Shown here: positions 1-7,584 of the stretch, piece after piece | Layout: the number at the start of each line of letters is the position of its first letter | Position numbering within the stretch: the first letter of the stretch is position 1 | Assembly (NCBI RefSeq): GCF_009733595.1 | Contig: NZ_WOFH01000004.1 | Span: forward strand, 248,001-312,000 | Reading direction: 5' to 3' | Origin: Actinomadura litoris | Lineage (GTDB): Bacteria > Actinomycetota > Actinomycetes > Streptosporangiales > Streptosporangiaceae | DNA: 64,000 nucleotides | Notes under the pieces: model-generated | What the model saw: only the letters and a program-made list of their open reading frames with translations | Databases searched by the model: none | Told to the model about the DNA's origin: nothing | Translations under genes and position numbers: made by a program

Positions 1-330
1 TTCGCGACGGGGGCCTCGCCGAGGCGCCTGGCCGGACGGGAGGAGGTCCGCGCCTACCTGTCCGGATACCCGGACCGGATGGACGTGCGGGCGATACCGG
101 CGATCACCGTGCATCGCACCGAGCGTCCGGGCACCATCGTGGTGGAGTTCGCGGCCGACGGGCGCACGGTGCGCACCGGCGAGCCCTACCGGCTGGACTA
201 CATCTGCGTCGTCACCGTCCAGGACGGTCTGATCACTTGCTACCGGGACTACTGGAACCCGCTGGCCGCCGCCGCGGCGGCGGGCGCGCTGCCCGAACTG
301 CTCGGCCTGTCGCGTCCGGAGACCCACTGA
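1..330 (+). CDS. SnoaL/NTF2-fold protein, C-terminal part
   Basis: The reading frame is already open at base 1 and stops with TGA at 328-330, so the start lies outside the window and about 109 residues are visible. The visible part looks like the C-terminal half of a small NTF2/SnoaL alpha+beta barrel: alternating hydrophobic strands (TIVVEFAADGRTV, VVTVQDGLITCYRDYWNP) with the terminal R-D-Y-W-x-P element common in SnoaL-like proteins. Such proteins bind small hydrophobic ligands or act as cyclases or isomerases; the substrate cannot be read from this fragment. The stop codon shares one base with the ATG of the next gene, so the two are probably co-translated. Confidence 0.75.
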   Translation, partial: FATGASPRRLAGREEVRAYLSGYPDRMDVRAIPAITVHRTERPGTIVVEFAADGRTVRTGEPYRLDYICVVTVQDGLITCYRDYWNPLAAAAAAGALPELLGLSRPETH

Positions 331-1193
331 TGGCGGGCGTGCTGGTCACCGGTGGCACCGGCAAGACCGGTCGACCCCTGGTGGACGTGCTGCGCCGCGC
401 GGGAGCGCCGATCAGGGTGGCGAGCCGCCACCCGTCCGCCCACGATCCCGACGCGGTCCGGTTCGACTGGGACGACCCCGCCACCCATGCGGACGCGCTG
501 CGCGGGATGGACCGGATCTACCTGGTGCCCCCGGCGAACAGCGTGGACCCGATGCCCCGGGTCGGCCCGTTCCTGGACGAGGCGGAACGGCTCGGCGTGC
601 GCCGCGTGGTGCTCCTCGGCTCCGCCATCGTGCTGCCGGACGCCCCCGGCCCGCTGGAGCTGGCCGAGCGGATACGGTCCCGGCCCGGGTGGGCCGTGCT
701 GCGCCCGTCCGGGTTCATGCAGAACTTCGTGGGCGCGCATCCGGTGGCCGAACGCATCCGGCGGGACGGTGAGATCCGCACCGCCGCGGGTGACGGACGG
801 CTGGGCTGGATCGACGCGCGCGACATCGCCGCCGCCGCGTCCGCCCTGCTCACCGGCCTTCTCGACCCCGATGGTCCGCGCGACCATCTGCTCACCGGGC
901 CGGCGGCGCTGAGCTACCGGGACGCGGCGGCGATCATCACCGCCCGTACCGGCCGTCCGATCCGTGTGCGGCACATCAGCGTGGACGAGCTGGCAGGGAA
1001 CTACCAGGCCGCCGGCATCCCGGAGGTGTTCGCCACCGCGCTCGCCGGTGTGGACGCGGGGATCAGGGCCGGCCGGGAGGACCTGGTCAGCACGGCGGTG
1101 CTCGACCTGACCGGCCGTCCACCCCGGTCCTTCGCCGACTTCGTCCAGGACCACGCGGGGGAGTGGGCGCGCTCGGCGCCGCCCGGGCGGTGA
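330..1193 (+). CDS. NmrA-family NAD(P)-binding oxidoreductase or regulator
   Basis: 287 residues, from an ATG that shares its A with the stop of the upstream SnoaL-like gene. The N-terminus MAGVLVTGGTGKTG carries the Rossmann GGTGKTG dinucleotide-binding loop (residues 8-14), followed by a beta strand ending in VASRHPS, the usual site for NADP phosphate contacts. The middle segment RVVLLGSA...WAVLRPSGFMQNF is typical of NmrA/YtfG-like quinone oxidoreductases and redox sensors, which lack the classical Tyr-x-x-x-Lys dehydrogenase pair. The length is normal for the family (about 280-300). Coupling to an NTF2-fold protein is common for such atypical short-chain dehydrogenases. The actual substrate is unknown; it could be a redox sensor rather than an enzyme. 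Confidence 0.85.
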   Translation: MAGVLVTGGTGKTGRPLVDVLRRAGAPIRVASRHPSAHDPDAVRFDWDDPATHADALRGMDRIYLVPPANSVDPMPRVGPFLDEAERLGVRRVVLLGSAIVLPDAPGPLELAERIRSRPGWAVLRPSGFMQNFVGAHPVAERIRRDGEIRTAAGDGRLGWIDARDIAAAASALLTGLLDPDGPRDHLLTGPAALSYRDAAAIITARTGRPIRVRHISVDELAGNYQAAGIPEVFATALAGVDAGIRAGREDLVSTAVLDLTGRPPRSFADFVQDHAGEWARSAPPGR

Positions 1194-1223
1194 CCCCATC
1201 CGGACACCCGCCTCCACCGCGCA

Positions 1224-1251
1224 TAGGCGGAACCTTGGGGCTGTAGGCGGA
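1224..1251 (+). promoter_or_regulatory. Direct repeat upstream of ECF sigma gene
   Basis: TAGGCGGA occurs at 1224-1231 and again at 1244-1251, exactly 20 bp apart, just before the GTG of the sigma gene at 1263. The first copy runs into GGAAC, which resembles an ECF -35 box, but no CGTC-type -10 follows at the right distance. This may be an activator site or part of an autoregulated promoter; no function is shown. Confidence 0.3.
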
Positions 1252-1262
1252 CATAGGGGGGT

Positions 1263-1898
1263 GTGAACATCTCCGTCGACAGTCCCGGGTTCGGGAGCGC
1301 ACACGACCGGCCGCGCACCGACGCGGCGCTGTGGTCCGCCGCGGCTGACGGTGACGCCAACGCGTTCGGCGCGTTGTTCGAGCGCCACTCGGACGCGGTC
1401 TACAACCACTGCTTCCGCCGCACCGCCGACTGGGGCGTGGCCGAGGACCTCACCTCGCTGGTGTTCCTCCAGGCGTGGCGGCGGCGCCGCGCGGTCGCGA
1501 TGACCGGCGAGTCGGTGCTGCCGTGGCTGCTGGCGGTCGCCAACAACCTGCTGCGCAACGCCGACCGGATGAGCCGGCGGCAGCGGCGGCTCATGGCGCG
1601 GCTGCGGCCCGCCGCCGCGCCCACCGCCGAACCCGGCATCGAGGAGGATCTCGCCGCCCGGCTCGACGACGAGCGCACCATGCGGCGGATCCGGGACGGG
1701 TTCGAGCGCCTTCCGGCGGCCGAGCGCGAGGTGCTGTCGCTGGTCGCCTGGGCGGGGCTGTCCTACGCCGACGTCGCCGTCGTGCTGGAGGTGCCGGTCG
1801 GCACGGTCAAGTCCAGACTCGCGCGGGCCAGGTCGCGGCTGCGCCAGATGCTTCCCGACGACGCCCTCGACGGCATTCAGGAGAACAGACTGCGATGA
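1263..1898 (+). CDS. ECF-type RNA polymerase sigma factor
   Basis: 211 residues from a GTG preceded by a G-rich ribosome-binding stretch. Region 2 spans about residues 20-95 (ALFERHSDAVYNHCFRRTAD, then LTSLVFLQAWRRR and WLLAVANNLLRN, the -10-recognition and core-binding helices). Region 4 lies at about 140-200 (RLPAAEREVLSLVAWAGLSY ... VPVGTVKSRLARARSRLR), a clear helix-turn-helix for the -35 box. No C-terminal extension is present. The downstream gene overlaps by 4 bases (ATGA) and encodes a membrane-anchored protein that may be its partner. What signal activates it cannot be told from the sequence. Confidence 0.9.
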   Translation: MNISVDSPGFGSAHDRPRTDAALWSAAADGDANAFGALFERHSDAVYNHCFRRTADWGVAEDLTSLVFLQAWRRRRAVAMTGESVLPWLLAVANNLLRNADRMSRRQRRLMARLRPAAAPTAEPGIEEDLAARLDDERTMRRIRDGFERLPAAEREVLSLVAWAGLSYADVAVVLEVPVGTVKSRLARARSRLRQMLPDDALDGIQENRLR

Positions 1899-2419
1899 AC
1901 GAGCCCCTGGACGAGACCCCTCCTCCACCGGCGAGGCCGATGCCGCCGCGCCGGCGCGCCGCCCGCGCCGAACTGCTGACCCGGGCGATCACCCGCCGTC
2001 CCTGGTCGTGGCGGCGCCGGACGGCGGTCGCGGTGCCGCTCGCCGGCGCCGTCGCGCTCGGCACCACCGGCGCCTTCGCCTTCGTCGCCCACAAGGAGCC
2101 CGCCGCGCAGCGGAACATCATCCGCTGCTACAGCACCAGCAAATGGGACGACAACGGCTTCTACAGCGAGGTCGCCAAGGCGGTCCCCGCCGGCGAGGGC
2201 ATCGGGTCCAGCGCGATCGGCGATGTGCTCGACGCCTGCGCGACGCTGTTCCGGCAGGGGTTCCTGCGGGAGGGGGAGGCCCGGCTGCACGACGAGACCG
2301 ACGGCGCGGCGACCCGCCCGGTGCCGAGGCTGGCCGCGTGCGTCCTGCCGTCCGGGCAGGTCGCGGTCTTCCCGAACGCCACATGCCGCCAGCAGGAACT
2401 GCCGGACCTGGCCGACTAG
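1895..2419 (+). CDS. Membrane-anchored protein coupled to ECF sigma factor
   Basis: 174 residues with an ATG overlapping the sigma-factor stop. Residues 1-45 are proline- and arginine-rich and probably cytoplasmic, followed by one membrane segment (about 48-66, VAVPLAGAVALGTTGAFAFV) and an extracytoplasmic domain of about 105 residues with four cysteines (IIRCYSTS, LDACATL, LAACVLPSGQ, ATCRQQEL) that could form disulfides. The layout (short inside, one helix, outside sensor domain) and the coupling suggest it senses an envelope signal for the sigma factor, but no zinc-type anti-sigma HxxxCxxC motif is present. Calling it an anti-sigma factor would be inference; the only firm call is a single-pass membrane protein of unknown function. 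Confidence 0.75.
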   Translation: MNEPLDETPPPPARPMPPRRRAARAELLTRAITRRPWSWRRRTAVAVPLAGAVALGTTGAFAFVAHKEPAAQRNIIRCYSTSKWDDNGFYSEVAKAVPAGEGIGSSAIGDVLDACATLFRQGFLREGEARLHDETDGAATRPVPRLAACVLPSGQVAVFPNATCRQQELPDLAD

Positions 2420-2565
2420 GAGTTGAGGGCTTGCCATTCGCGAGGGCCGGCAAGCCGCCCCCGACTTCGCCACCGCCCTCAGATACCACCGTCTTCTCGA
2501 AACCCTCCTACGCGCCGATACCGACCACACTCCCATCCCCCCGGTGGAATGAACTGTGATCCAAA

Positions 2566-2601
2566 GGCGCGGAGCCATGGCGTTCGCCATGGCTCCGCGC
2601 C
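2566..2601. terminator. Strong bidirectional hairpin terminator
   Basis: A perfect 16-bp inverted repeat (2566-2581 and 2586-2601) with a 4-base GTTC loop lies between the convergent genes ending at 2419 (+) and 2638 (-). There is no long T-run, as is usual in GC-rich actinomycetes. Its position, 36 bases from the stop of the minus-strand gene, fits a shared transcription terminator. Confidence 0.8.
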
Positions 2602-2637
2602 GAGGTCATCCGGCACGGCCGGCTTCAAAGAAGCCGA

Positions 2638-3234
2638 TCAGATCCATTTGATCGAGGACGTCCTGTCGTTCATGGCGTCGCCGATGTAGGAGGTGGTGTT
2701 CCGGTAGCCGGTGCTGGAGCCCTGGAAATTGATGTCCTCCCAGTGGTTGCTCTGGCAGTCGGCGTAGTTCCGGAACGAGGAGATCCGGTCGTTCCACCAT
2801 CCGCTGACGTTGGCCGCCTGCCAGTCCACGTCGCTGGAGTTGTCACAGCCGGCGGACGTCTCCCACGTCAGTGAATTTCCCTTGAAGTCCGCGTGCTCGA
2901 AGGAGATCTCGATAACGGTCGAGGCTATTGCGGCTGACCGCCGGTTCGTCTTCGCGAGGGCGTTCAAGCGGCCGTTGAAGCCCTTGTCGGCCACGGCGGA
3001 TCGTGCGTTACGCGGAGCGTTGGCGATTTTACCGTTGGTGGCGTCACTGATGGCCTCGGTAAAGGTGGCATAGCAGCTCACGCGACCGGATTCGGTCAGG
3101 TGGACGACGCAGTGCCGGACGGGGGACGAGGCCGCGCCGGACGACGGCGACGGCGCCGCGCTCGCCGCGGGCTGGGCGAGGAGAGCGCTGGTCGCGGCCA
3201 CGGCGGTGGCTGCTGTGAGCAGGATGGAGCGCAT
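2638..3234 (-). CDS. Secreted beta/gamma-crystallin-like (peptidase inhibitor I36-type) protein
   Basis: 198 residues with a Sec signal peptide (residues 1-26, cleavage after A-S-A). The mature protein has four cysteines (C42, C54, C130, C160). Residues 38-70 hold the segment CVVHL...GRVSCYATF, common in secreted actinomycete inhibitor-like proteins. The C-terminal half carries Greek-key crystallin signatures: WWNDRISSFRNY (146-157) and MNDRTSSIKW (188-197). Proteins of this type include metalloprotease inhibitors and calcium-binding crystallin-fold proteins; the sequence does not say which. It lies head to head with the ECF sigma gene starting at 3436, which could control it. The gene ends close to a strong terminator (2566-2601). 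Confidence 0.8.
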   Translation of the reverse strand: MRSILLTAATAVAATSALLAQPAASAAPSPSSGAASSPVRHCVVHLTESGRVSCYATFTEAISDATNGKIANAPRNARSAVADKGFNGRLNALAKTNRRSAAIASTVIEISFEHADFKGNSLTWETSAGCDNSSDVDWQAANVSGWWNDRISSFRNYADCQSNHWEDINFQGSSTGYRNTTSYIGDAMNDRTSSIKWI

Positions 3235-3359
3235 CGGTTGGTCGACCTCCAGGAATCGGATCTGCTGTTGGCTCGGATCTCGTTCTGGGATGCACGGGAT
3301 AGGGGTTTTCCACGATGGTCGCGCCGCCGGGACATCAGTAGCTTTCGGCTACCCGTCAA

Positions 3360-3388
3360 GGAAACCGTTGACCGGCCGCACCGTCTAC
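3360..3388 (+). promoter_or_regulatory. ECF-type promoter before sigma gene
   Basis: GGAAAC at 3360-3365 and CGTC at 3382-3385, separated by 16 bases, match the usual ECF -35/-10 pattern (GGAAC, 16 bp, CGTC). A start near 3393-3396 would give a leader of about 40 nt before the ATG at 3436. As the downstream gene encodes an ECF sigma factor, this is a plausible autoregulated promoter. Inferred from pattern only. Confidence 0.5.
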
Positions 3389-3435
3389 ACGCATCGCCCG
3401 CCGCCGTTCGCTGCATCGGCGGCCAAGATCTTTGG

Positions 3436-3972
3436 ATGTGCTCCGTGGACCGAGACTTCGACGATGGCTTCTCCACCTACGTCAAACAGGTCAGACCCGA
3501 GCTGCGACGGAGGGCGTTCTTACTCTGCGGCGACTGGTTCGAGGCCGACGACCTGACTCAGAAGACCCTGGTCAAGGTGTTCCTCCAGTGGCCGCGCCTG
3601 GACAACCGCGAAAAGCTGACCGGTTTCACACGCACGGTCATGGTCCACATCTACATCAGTGAACGCCGGGCCGCCCGCTGGACGCGGGAGGTGCTCGCGG
3701 ACCGCGACCCCGAACCCGCGCCCTGTGATCAGCACCCTTTCGACCACCAGCCATTGCTGTCCGCGTTGGACAGGCTCGCCCACCGGCAGCGCGCGACCAT
3801 TGTGCTGCGTTTCTGGGAACAACTCAGCGTGCGTGAGATCGCGGACGTCCTCGGTTGCGCTCCGGCCACGGTGCGCAGCCAGACCTCGCGCGCGCTGGCC
3901 ACCCTCCGTTTCCTCCTGCGACGCGATTCCCCCTTCCGCAGCGACGGGGGCCAGGACCTGATCCGAAGTTGA
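3436..3972 (+). CDS. ECF sigma factor, SigE-like (sigma-70 family)
   Basis: 178 residues from an ATG placed just after an ECF-type promoter; longer in-frame extensions upstream cross the promoter and look non-coding. Region 2: FSTYVKQVRPELRRRAFLLC ... DLTQKTLVKVFLQW (residues about 12-60). Region 4: LDRLAHRQRATIVLRFWEQL ... APATVRSQTSRALATLR (about 118-168). The architecture matches the compact actinobacterial SigE family, which has no extra domain. The next gene (67 residues) starts 8 bases downstream and is probably in the same transcript. The secreted crystallin-like gene on the other strand is a candidate target. Confidence 0.88.
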   Translation: MCSVDRDFDDGFSTYVKQVRPELRRRAFLLCGDWFEADDLTQKTLVKVFLQWPRLDNREKLTGFTRTVMVHIYISERRAARWTREVLADRDPEPAPCDQHPFDHQPLLSALDRLAHRQRATIVLRFWEQLSVREIADVLGCAPATVRSQTSRALATLRFLLRRDSPFRSDGGQDLIRS

Positions 3973-3979
3973 CGCATCC

Positions 3980-4183
3980 ATGAGCGAGTCCCCGCACACC
4001 CCGCCCTGCGACCGCCGAAACGAGGGGGCGATCGAACGGATAATGGCGAGGCTCTTCCGCGAGTTCCGCGCGTCGCCTCCTCCGCCGCCCGAGCGCAGCG
4101 ACGACGAACTGATCGCCGACATCCGCGCCGCCTGCCGAGGTAAGAAGCCGCCTCAGAACGATGATCTTGGTTCTGGGCTCTGA
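3980..4183 (+). CDS. Small hypothetical protein downstream of sigma factor
   Basis: 67 residues starting 7 bases after the stop of the ECF gene. The sequence is charged and proline-containing (ERIMARLFREFRASPPPPPE, then RSDDELIADIRAACRGKK), with no membrane helix or signal peptide. Many actinomycete SigE-like genes are followed by small regulatory proteins, so a role in controlling the sigma factor is possible but unproven. Codon use is typical of the window. No family was recognised. Confidence 0.5.
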   Translation: MSESPHTPPCDRRNEGAIERIMARLFREFRASPPPPPERSDDELIADIRAACRGKKPPQNDDLGSGL

Positions 4184-4251
4184 CGATCTGCCGGGCGCAA
4201 GCCGGGGTCTGGGCGGGATGCCTGGTGTCCTGTACAGGCGGCCAGGCCCGC

Positions 4252-4291
4252 ACCCGGGTGGATCGGCTGATGGCCTCGACGATCCACCCGG
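4252..4291. terminator. Hairpin, probable terminator
   Basis: A perfect 13-bp inverted repeat (CCCGGGTGGATCG at 4252-4264, complement at 4279-4291) with a 14-base loop, 68 bases after the stop of the 67-residue gene. It probably ends the sigma-factor transcript. As an IS remnant follows, a relic of a mobile-element end is the alternative. Confidence 0.55.
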
Positions 4292-4379
4292 GCGACGGAG
4301 ATGCCCGATGACGACGACGTCTTGGACCAGACCACCGGCGTCCGCACGGCGGCGGCAACTGACCAGCAGGAGCCCGAGG

Positions 4380-4463
4380 ATGCGCCGCCGAGACGTGGAC
4401 GACGCGATCAGGTATTCGGTCGACGACGGGATCAAGTGGCACGTTATTGCGAATACGCAGTAA
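4380..4463 (+). pseudogene. IS5-family transposase N-terminal fragment
   Basis: The frame at 4380-4463 reads RRRDVDDAIRYSVDDGIKWH before a TAA stop. This resembles the conserved N-terminal block of IS5-type transposases (x-R-x-V-x-D-A-I-R-Y-x-V-D-N-G-x-K-W-R). The usual continuation (ALPADFPPW...) is lost and no DDE domain is present nearby, so it is a degraded scrap. No terminal repeats or target duplications were found around it. Confidence 0.55.
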
Positions 4464-4542
4464 CGATCACCTCCCCGTCGCCCCCGGAGGCGTGTGGCCG
4501 TGGCTCGTCAGGCTGTCGGTGTGAGATGACAGACTTCCCGGC

Positions 4543-5133
4543 ATGACCGGACCGGATCCCAAGGCTGACCTTCGGCAGTATTTGCAGGCTGGACGTGACG
4601 CCTTGGTGTGGAAGATCGAGGGGCTCTCGGAATACGACATCCGTCGTCCGGTCACACCGACCGGCACCAACCTGTTGGGGCTGGTCAAGCATGTGGCCAG
4701 CATGGAGTTGGTCTACTTCGGCGATACCTTCGGTCGGCCGTCCGGTGAGGCTATGCCCTGGTTCGCCGAGGACGCCGAAATCAACGCGGACATGTGGGCG
4801 ACGGCCGATGAGTCCCGTGATCAGATCATCGGACTGTACCGCCGGGCGTGGATGCACTCTGACGCCACGATCGACGCGTTGGCACTGGACGCGGTCGGTC
4901 AAGTGCCGCATTGGCCGGCCGGGCGGAGTGAGGTGACGCTGCACCGGATCCTGGTGCACCTGATCGCTGAGACCGATCGGCATGCCGGTCACGCCGACAT
5001 CGTCCGGGAACTGATCGACGGAGCCGCCGGGTTGAGCGTCGGCAAGGACAGCATGGCGTCCGGCGACAAGGCTTGGTGGGAGGACTACCGGGATCGGCTT
5101 GAGCGCGTGGCAAGAGAAGCCGGTCAGCGCTGA
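4543..5133 (+). CDS. DinB-like (DUF664) four-helix protein
   Basis: 196 residues. The N-terminus DLRQYLQAGRDALVWKIEGL and the segment NLLGLVKHVASMELVYFGDT are typical of DinB/DUF664 proteins. A late helix, HLIAETDRHAGHADIVRELI, supplies further histidines, so the three-histidine metal site of the fold (His in LVKHVA and in ETDRHAGH) appears intact. Family members include metal-dependent thiol transferases (mycothiol or bacillithiol S-transferases), and many in actinomycetes are uncharacterised. Mycothiol-dependent detoxification would be a reasonable guess. It is flanked by an intergenic region holding an IS scrap and by a DHFR-like gene 225 bases downstream. Confidence 0.85.
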   Translation: MTGPDPKADLRQYLQAGRDALVWKIEGLSEYDIRRPVTPTGTNLLGLVKHVASMELVYFGDTFGRPSGEAMPWFAEDAEINADMWATADESRDQIIGLYRRAWMHSDATIDALALDAVGQVPHWPAGRSEVTLHRILVHLIAETDRHAGHADIVRELIDGAAGLSVGKDSMASGDKAWWEDYRDRLERVAREAGQR

Positions 5134-5358
5134 GCGTGCCCCGATCACGAGTTGCCTCCTGGCGTGCGGCGCGAGGCGCGGTGAGGGAGACGAAGGCGCT
5201 GTCGCCGCCGAGTCGGTCGGGGTTGGACCTGCTGGGGTGGGGAGCTCGGAGAGGCGCTTGGAACCCCTGGCGGATCACATCTGGCCGCGACCGATGAGTT
5301 CTCCGCCCGCCCGTGGTCTCTCCTGGTACAACGACATGATCGACGCGGCGGAGGCGAG

Positions 5359-5967
5359 ATGGGCAAGGTTGTCGCGCAGGCATCGGTGTCTCTGGACGGG
5401 TTCATCGCGGGGCCGGGCGGTTCGGGTTTCGACCGCTTGTTCGCGTGGTGCACCGCTGGGGATGTGGCGACGCCGTCGGCGCAACCCGACCGGCTCACGT
5501 ACCGCACCTCGGCCGGGACGGCGGGCTATCTGCGCGACACGATGGCGCGCACCGGGGCCCTGGTGGTCGGCCGAGGCCAGTTCGATCTGACCGGTGGATG
5601 GGGCGGGTCGCATCCGATCGGGGACGTGCCCGTGTTCGTGGTGACCCACCGGCCACCGGCGGGGTGGGTGAATACCGTCACCCCCTTCACCTTCGTCACC
5701 GACGGCGTCGAGTCGGCGGTCCGGCGGGCGGTCGCGGCCGCCGGCGCGCGCGATGTCGGCATCGGCCCGGGAAGCCTGGTCGGCCAGGCCCTGGACCTGG
5801 GCCTGCTGGACGAGTTGCGGCTGGACCTCGTGCCGGTCGTGCTCGGCGGCGGTGTACGCATGCTGGACGGCGTCGGGGCGGCGCCGGTCGACTTCGGCGA
5901 CCCCGAGGTGATCGTCGGCGCCGGGGTGACACACCTGATCTACCGGCGTTCCGTCCCCACCACCTGA
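5359..5967 (+). CDS. Dihydrofolate reductase / RibD C-terminal-like protein
   Basis: 202 residues. The start MGKVVAQASVSLDGFIAGP matches the first strand and loop of the DHFR-like RibD-C family (S-x-D-G-x-I-A-G). Later elements are ALVVGRGQFDL, PVFVVTHRPP, an NADPH-site strand near residues 120-140 (VGIGPGSLVGQALDLGLLDE), and a C-terminal LVPVVLGGGVRML strand. These proteins are NADPH-dependent reductases of unknown substrate, common in actinomycetes; they are not the housekeeping folA. The VOC-domain gene starts 26 bases downstream and is likely in the same operon. Confidence 0.88.
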   Translation: MGKVVAQASVSLDGFIAGPGGSGFDRLFAWCTAGDVATPSAQPDRLTYRTSAGTAGYLRDTMARTGALVVGRGQFDLTGGWGGSHPIGDVPVFVVTHRPPAGWVNTVTPFTFVTDGVESAVRRAVAAAGARDVGIGPGSLVGQALDLGLLDELRLDLVPVVLGGGVRMLDGVGAAPVDFGDPEVIVGAGVTHLIYRRSVPTT

Positions 5968-5993
5968 TCTGTTCTCTACCTGGAGTGTGTGTG

Positions 5994-6395
5994 ATGACGC
6001 AGATGAAGTTCGAACTCGTACCCGTGCCGGTCGCCGACGTGGACCGCGCCAAGGCCTTCTACACCGACAAGCTCGGGTTCGCGGTCGACGTGGACGTCGA
6101 ACCCGTGGCGGGAACGCGGGTCGTGCAACTGACCCCACCGGAGTCGGCGTGCTCGATCTTGTTGAGCTCCGGCCTCCCGGGCATCGCGGAGATGACGCCG
6201 GGCTCATTGCGCAGCCTGCATCTGGTGGTCGCCGACGCGCGCGCCACCCGCGCCGAGCTCGCCGCGAAGGGGGTCGAGGTGGGTGAGGTCGACGAGCACG
6301 AGGGCGCCATGCTGTTCGTGCCGTTCGCGGACCCCGACGGCAACACCTGGGTGCTCCAGGAGATGCCCTGGCGCTCCGCCGACTTCACGCCCTGA
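5994..6395 (+). CDS. VOC (glyoxalase/bleomycin-resistance) superfamily protein
   Basis: 133 residues. The ATG at 5994 has GGAG 9 bases upstream; the GTG immediately before it is a possible alternative start. Two beta-alpha-beta-beta-beta halves are visible: MKFELVPVPVADVDRAKAFY...LGFAVDVDVE and LRSLHLVVADARATRAELAA...FVPFADPDGNTWVLQE. The ending DPDGNTWVLQE is diagnostic for the family, its E being the usual metal ligand. It may be a dioxygenase-like or glyoxalase-like enzyme, or a drug-binding protein; the substrate is unknown. It follows the DHFR-like gene on the same strand. Confidence 0.88.
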   Translation: MTQMKFELVPVPVADVDRAKAFYTDKLGFAVDVDVEPVAGTRVVQLTPPESACSILLSSGLPGIAEMTPGSLRSLHLVVADARATRAELAAKGVEVGEVDEHEGAMLFVPFADPDGNTWVLQEMPWRSADFTP

Positions 6396-6507
6396 CCGTC
6401 GCGGCGGGACCGGCGAGCTCGGCCCCCCGCGCTCGTCCGCCGCAGACCGCCTCCCCACCCCGGCGGCCCCGGACGAACTCCCAGGCCAGGCTGCGGAGGC
6501 GTCCTGG

Positions 6508-7458
6508 CTACGGCGCTTCGTCGGCCGCCCATGACGGTGTCCAGACCTCGCCGTCGTGGGCGGCGGACCTCCCGGAGCGCAGGTGGTCGCGCAGCACCGC
6601 GAGGGCCGGGTGCGGGTTGTCGCGCCGCCAGATCAGCGAGTGCGGGTAGACCGGTGTCGGATCCCGCAGGTCGACGCGCCGCAGGCCGTGGTCGGCGGGC
6701 CAGACCAGGCGAGTCCGCTCGCCGACGAAGGTCGCCAGCGACCGGGAGTCGGCGATGGTGTCCAGCAGCGGCTCGGTGCCGAAGTCGGGACCGGTGATCT
6801 CGATGGTGAGCCCGAACGCGGCGGCGAGGTCGTCGTAGTAGGCGGCCCACTCGGTGCCGGGGACGATGCCGGGCATCCAGATCCGGTGCCCGGCGAGCCT
6901 CGCGGGCGCGATCGAGCGGGCGGCGGCGAACTCGTGGGACGGCCCGGTCAGCACCTGGATCGGCTCGTCGGAGACCCGGACGGCGCCGATGCCGTCCGGC
7001 AGGTGCCGTCCGGGCATGGTGACGGCGCGGAAGGACGCGTCGATCGTCCCGGAGCGGACCGCGTCGACGGCCGCGTCGGCGTCGAAGAGCGTCACGACGT
7101 CGAGCTCGATCCCGGGGTGCGCGCGGTGGAAGTCGCGCAGCAGCCCGGCGGGGGCGAGCCGCCGCCCGATCACGTCCACGCGCAGTGCCCGGCGCCCGGG
7201 GCGGACGGACGCGACGGCCCGCTCCTCGGCCCGCAGGAGTTCACGCGCGTGGGGGAGGAACGCCTGGCCGTCGATCGTGAGCGTCGCCCCGCGCGCGGCG
7301 CGGGTGAACAGCCGCACGGCGAGGGCCTTCTCCAGCGTGGCGACGCGCTTGGAGACGCCCTGCTGGGTGATCGACAGTTCGGCGGCGGCGTCCTGGAACC
7401 GTCCCGCGTCGGCGACGGCCACGAAGGCGCGCACGGCATCGAGATCCACGCCGTCCAT
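6508..7458 (-). CDS. LysR-family transcriptional regulator
   Basis: 316 residues starting at the minus-strand ATG at 7458; longer in-frame extensions run across the divergent promoter and into the opposite gene. The N-terminal winged helix-turn-helix (residues 5-62) reads LDAVRAFVAVADAGRFQDAA ... LSITQQGVSKRVATLEKALA. The rest is a two-lobed inducer-binding domain (about 90-300). It is divergent from an MFS transporter gene (7585), the classic LysR-target arrangement. A perfect 9-bp dyad separated by 3 bases lies directly before its start codon (7465-7485), so autorepression is likely. The inducer is unknown. Confidence 0.92.
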   Translation of the reverse strand: MDGVDLDAVRAFVAVADAGRFQDAAAELSITQQGVSKRVATLEKALAVRLFTRAARGATLTIDGQAFLPHARELLRAEERAVASVRPGRRALRVDVIGRRLAPAGLLRDFHRAHPGIELDVVTLFDADAAVDAVRSGTIDASFRAVTMPGRHLPDGIGAVRVSDEPIQVLTGPSHEFAAARSIAPARLAGHRIWMPGIVPGTEWAAYYDDLAAAFGLTIEITGPDFGTEPLLDTIADSRSLATFVGERTRLVWPADHGLRRVDLRDPTPVYPHSLIWRRDNPHPALAVLRDHLRSGRSAAHDGEVWTPSWAADEAP

Positions 7459-7464
7459 CCTAGG

Positions 7465-7504
7465 GGTACAACCATCGGTTGTACCGAGGGGGGCGATCGG
7501 TTGT
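7465..7504. promoter_or_regulatory. Operator dyad between lysR and MFS genes
   Basis: GGTACAACC (7465-7473) and its exact complement (7477-7485) are separated by 3 bases. The half-site ATCGGTTGT recurs at 7474-7482 and 7496-7504, 22 bp (two helical turns) apart. This fits a LysR pattern of one strong dyad plus a second half-site towards the activated gene. The dyad ends 7 bases from the regulator start codon. Confidence 0.6.
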
Positions 7505-7584
7505 TTGATCTCGGGGCCCGCCACTCGCTTGGATGCCGGTGGTCGGTGTCTGGGGGGTTCGGATCGGTGCGAGGTGCGTCGGGC

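Larger units (their letters stand above)
4184..4542. other. Intergenic region with hairpin and transposase remnant
   Basis: 359 bases without an intact gene between the small sigma-linked gene and the DinB-like gene. It holds the perfect hairpin at 4252-4291, the IS5-like fragment at 4380-4463 and, towards 4470-4540, the likely promoter region of the DinB-like gene, in which no clear boxes were found. Confidence 0.6.

Noticed and set aside
249..1928. Long antisense open frame of about 559 codons across the NmrA-like and sigma genes
   Set aside because: High-GC genes leave long open antisense frames. The plus-strand products have clear family motifs and the antisense one has none.
3100..3435. 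Longer start for the SigE-like sigma factor
   Set aside because: The extension is antisense to the secreted protein gene and crosses an ECF-type promoter; the ATG at 3436 fits the family.
6556..7584. N-terminal extension of the MFS gene by about 340 codons
   Set aside because: The extension is antisense to a clear LysR gene and shows no domain; the transporter begins at 7585.
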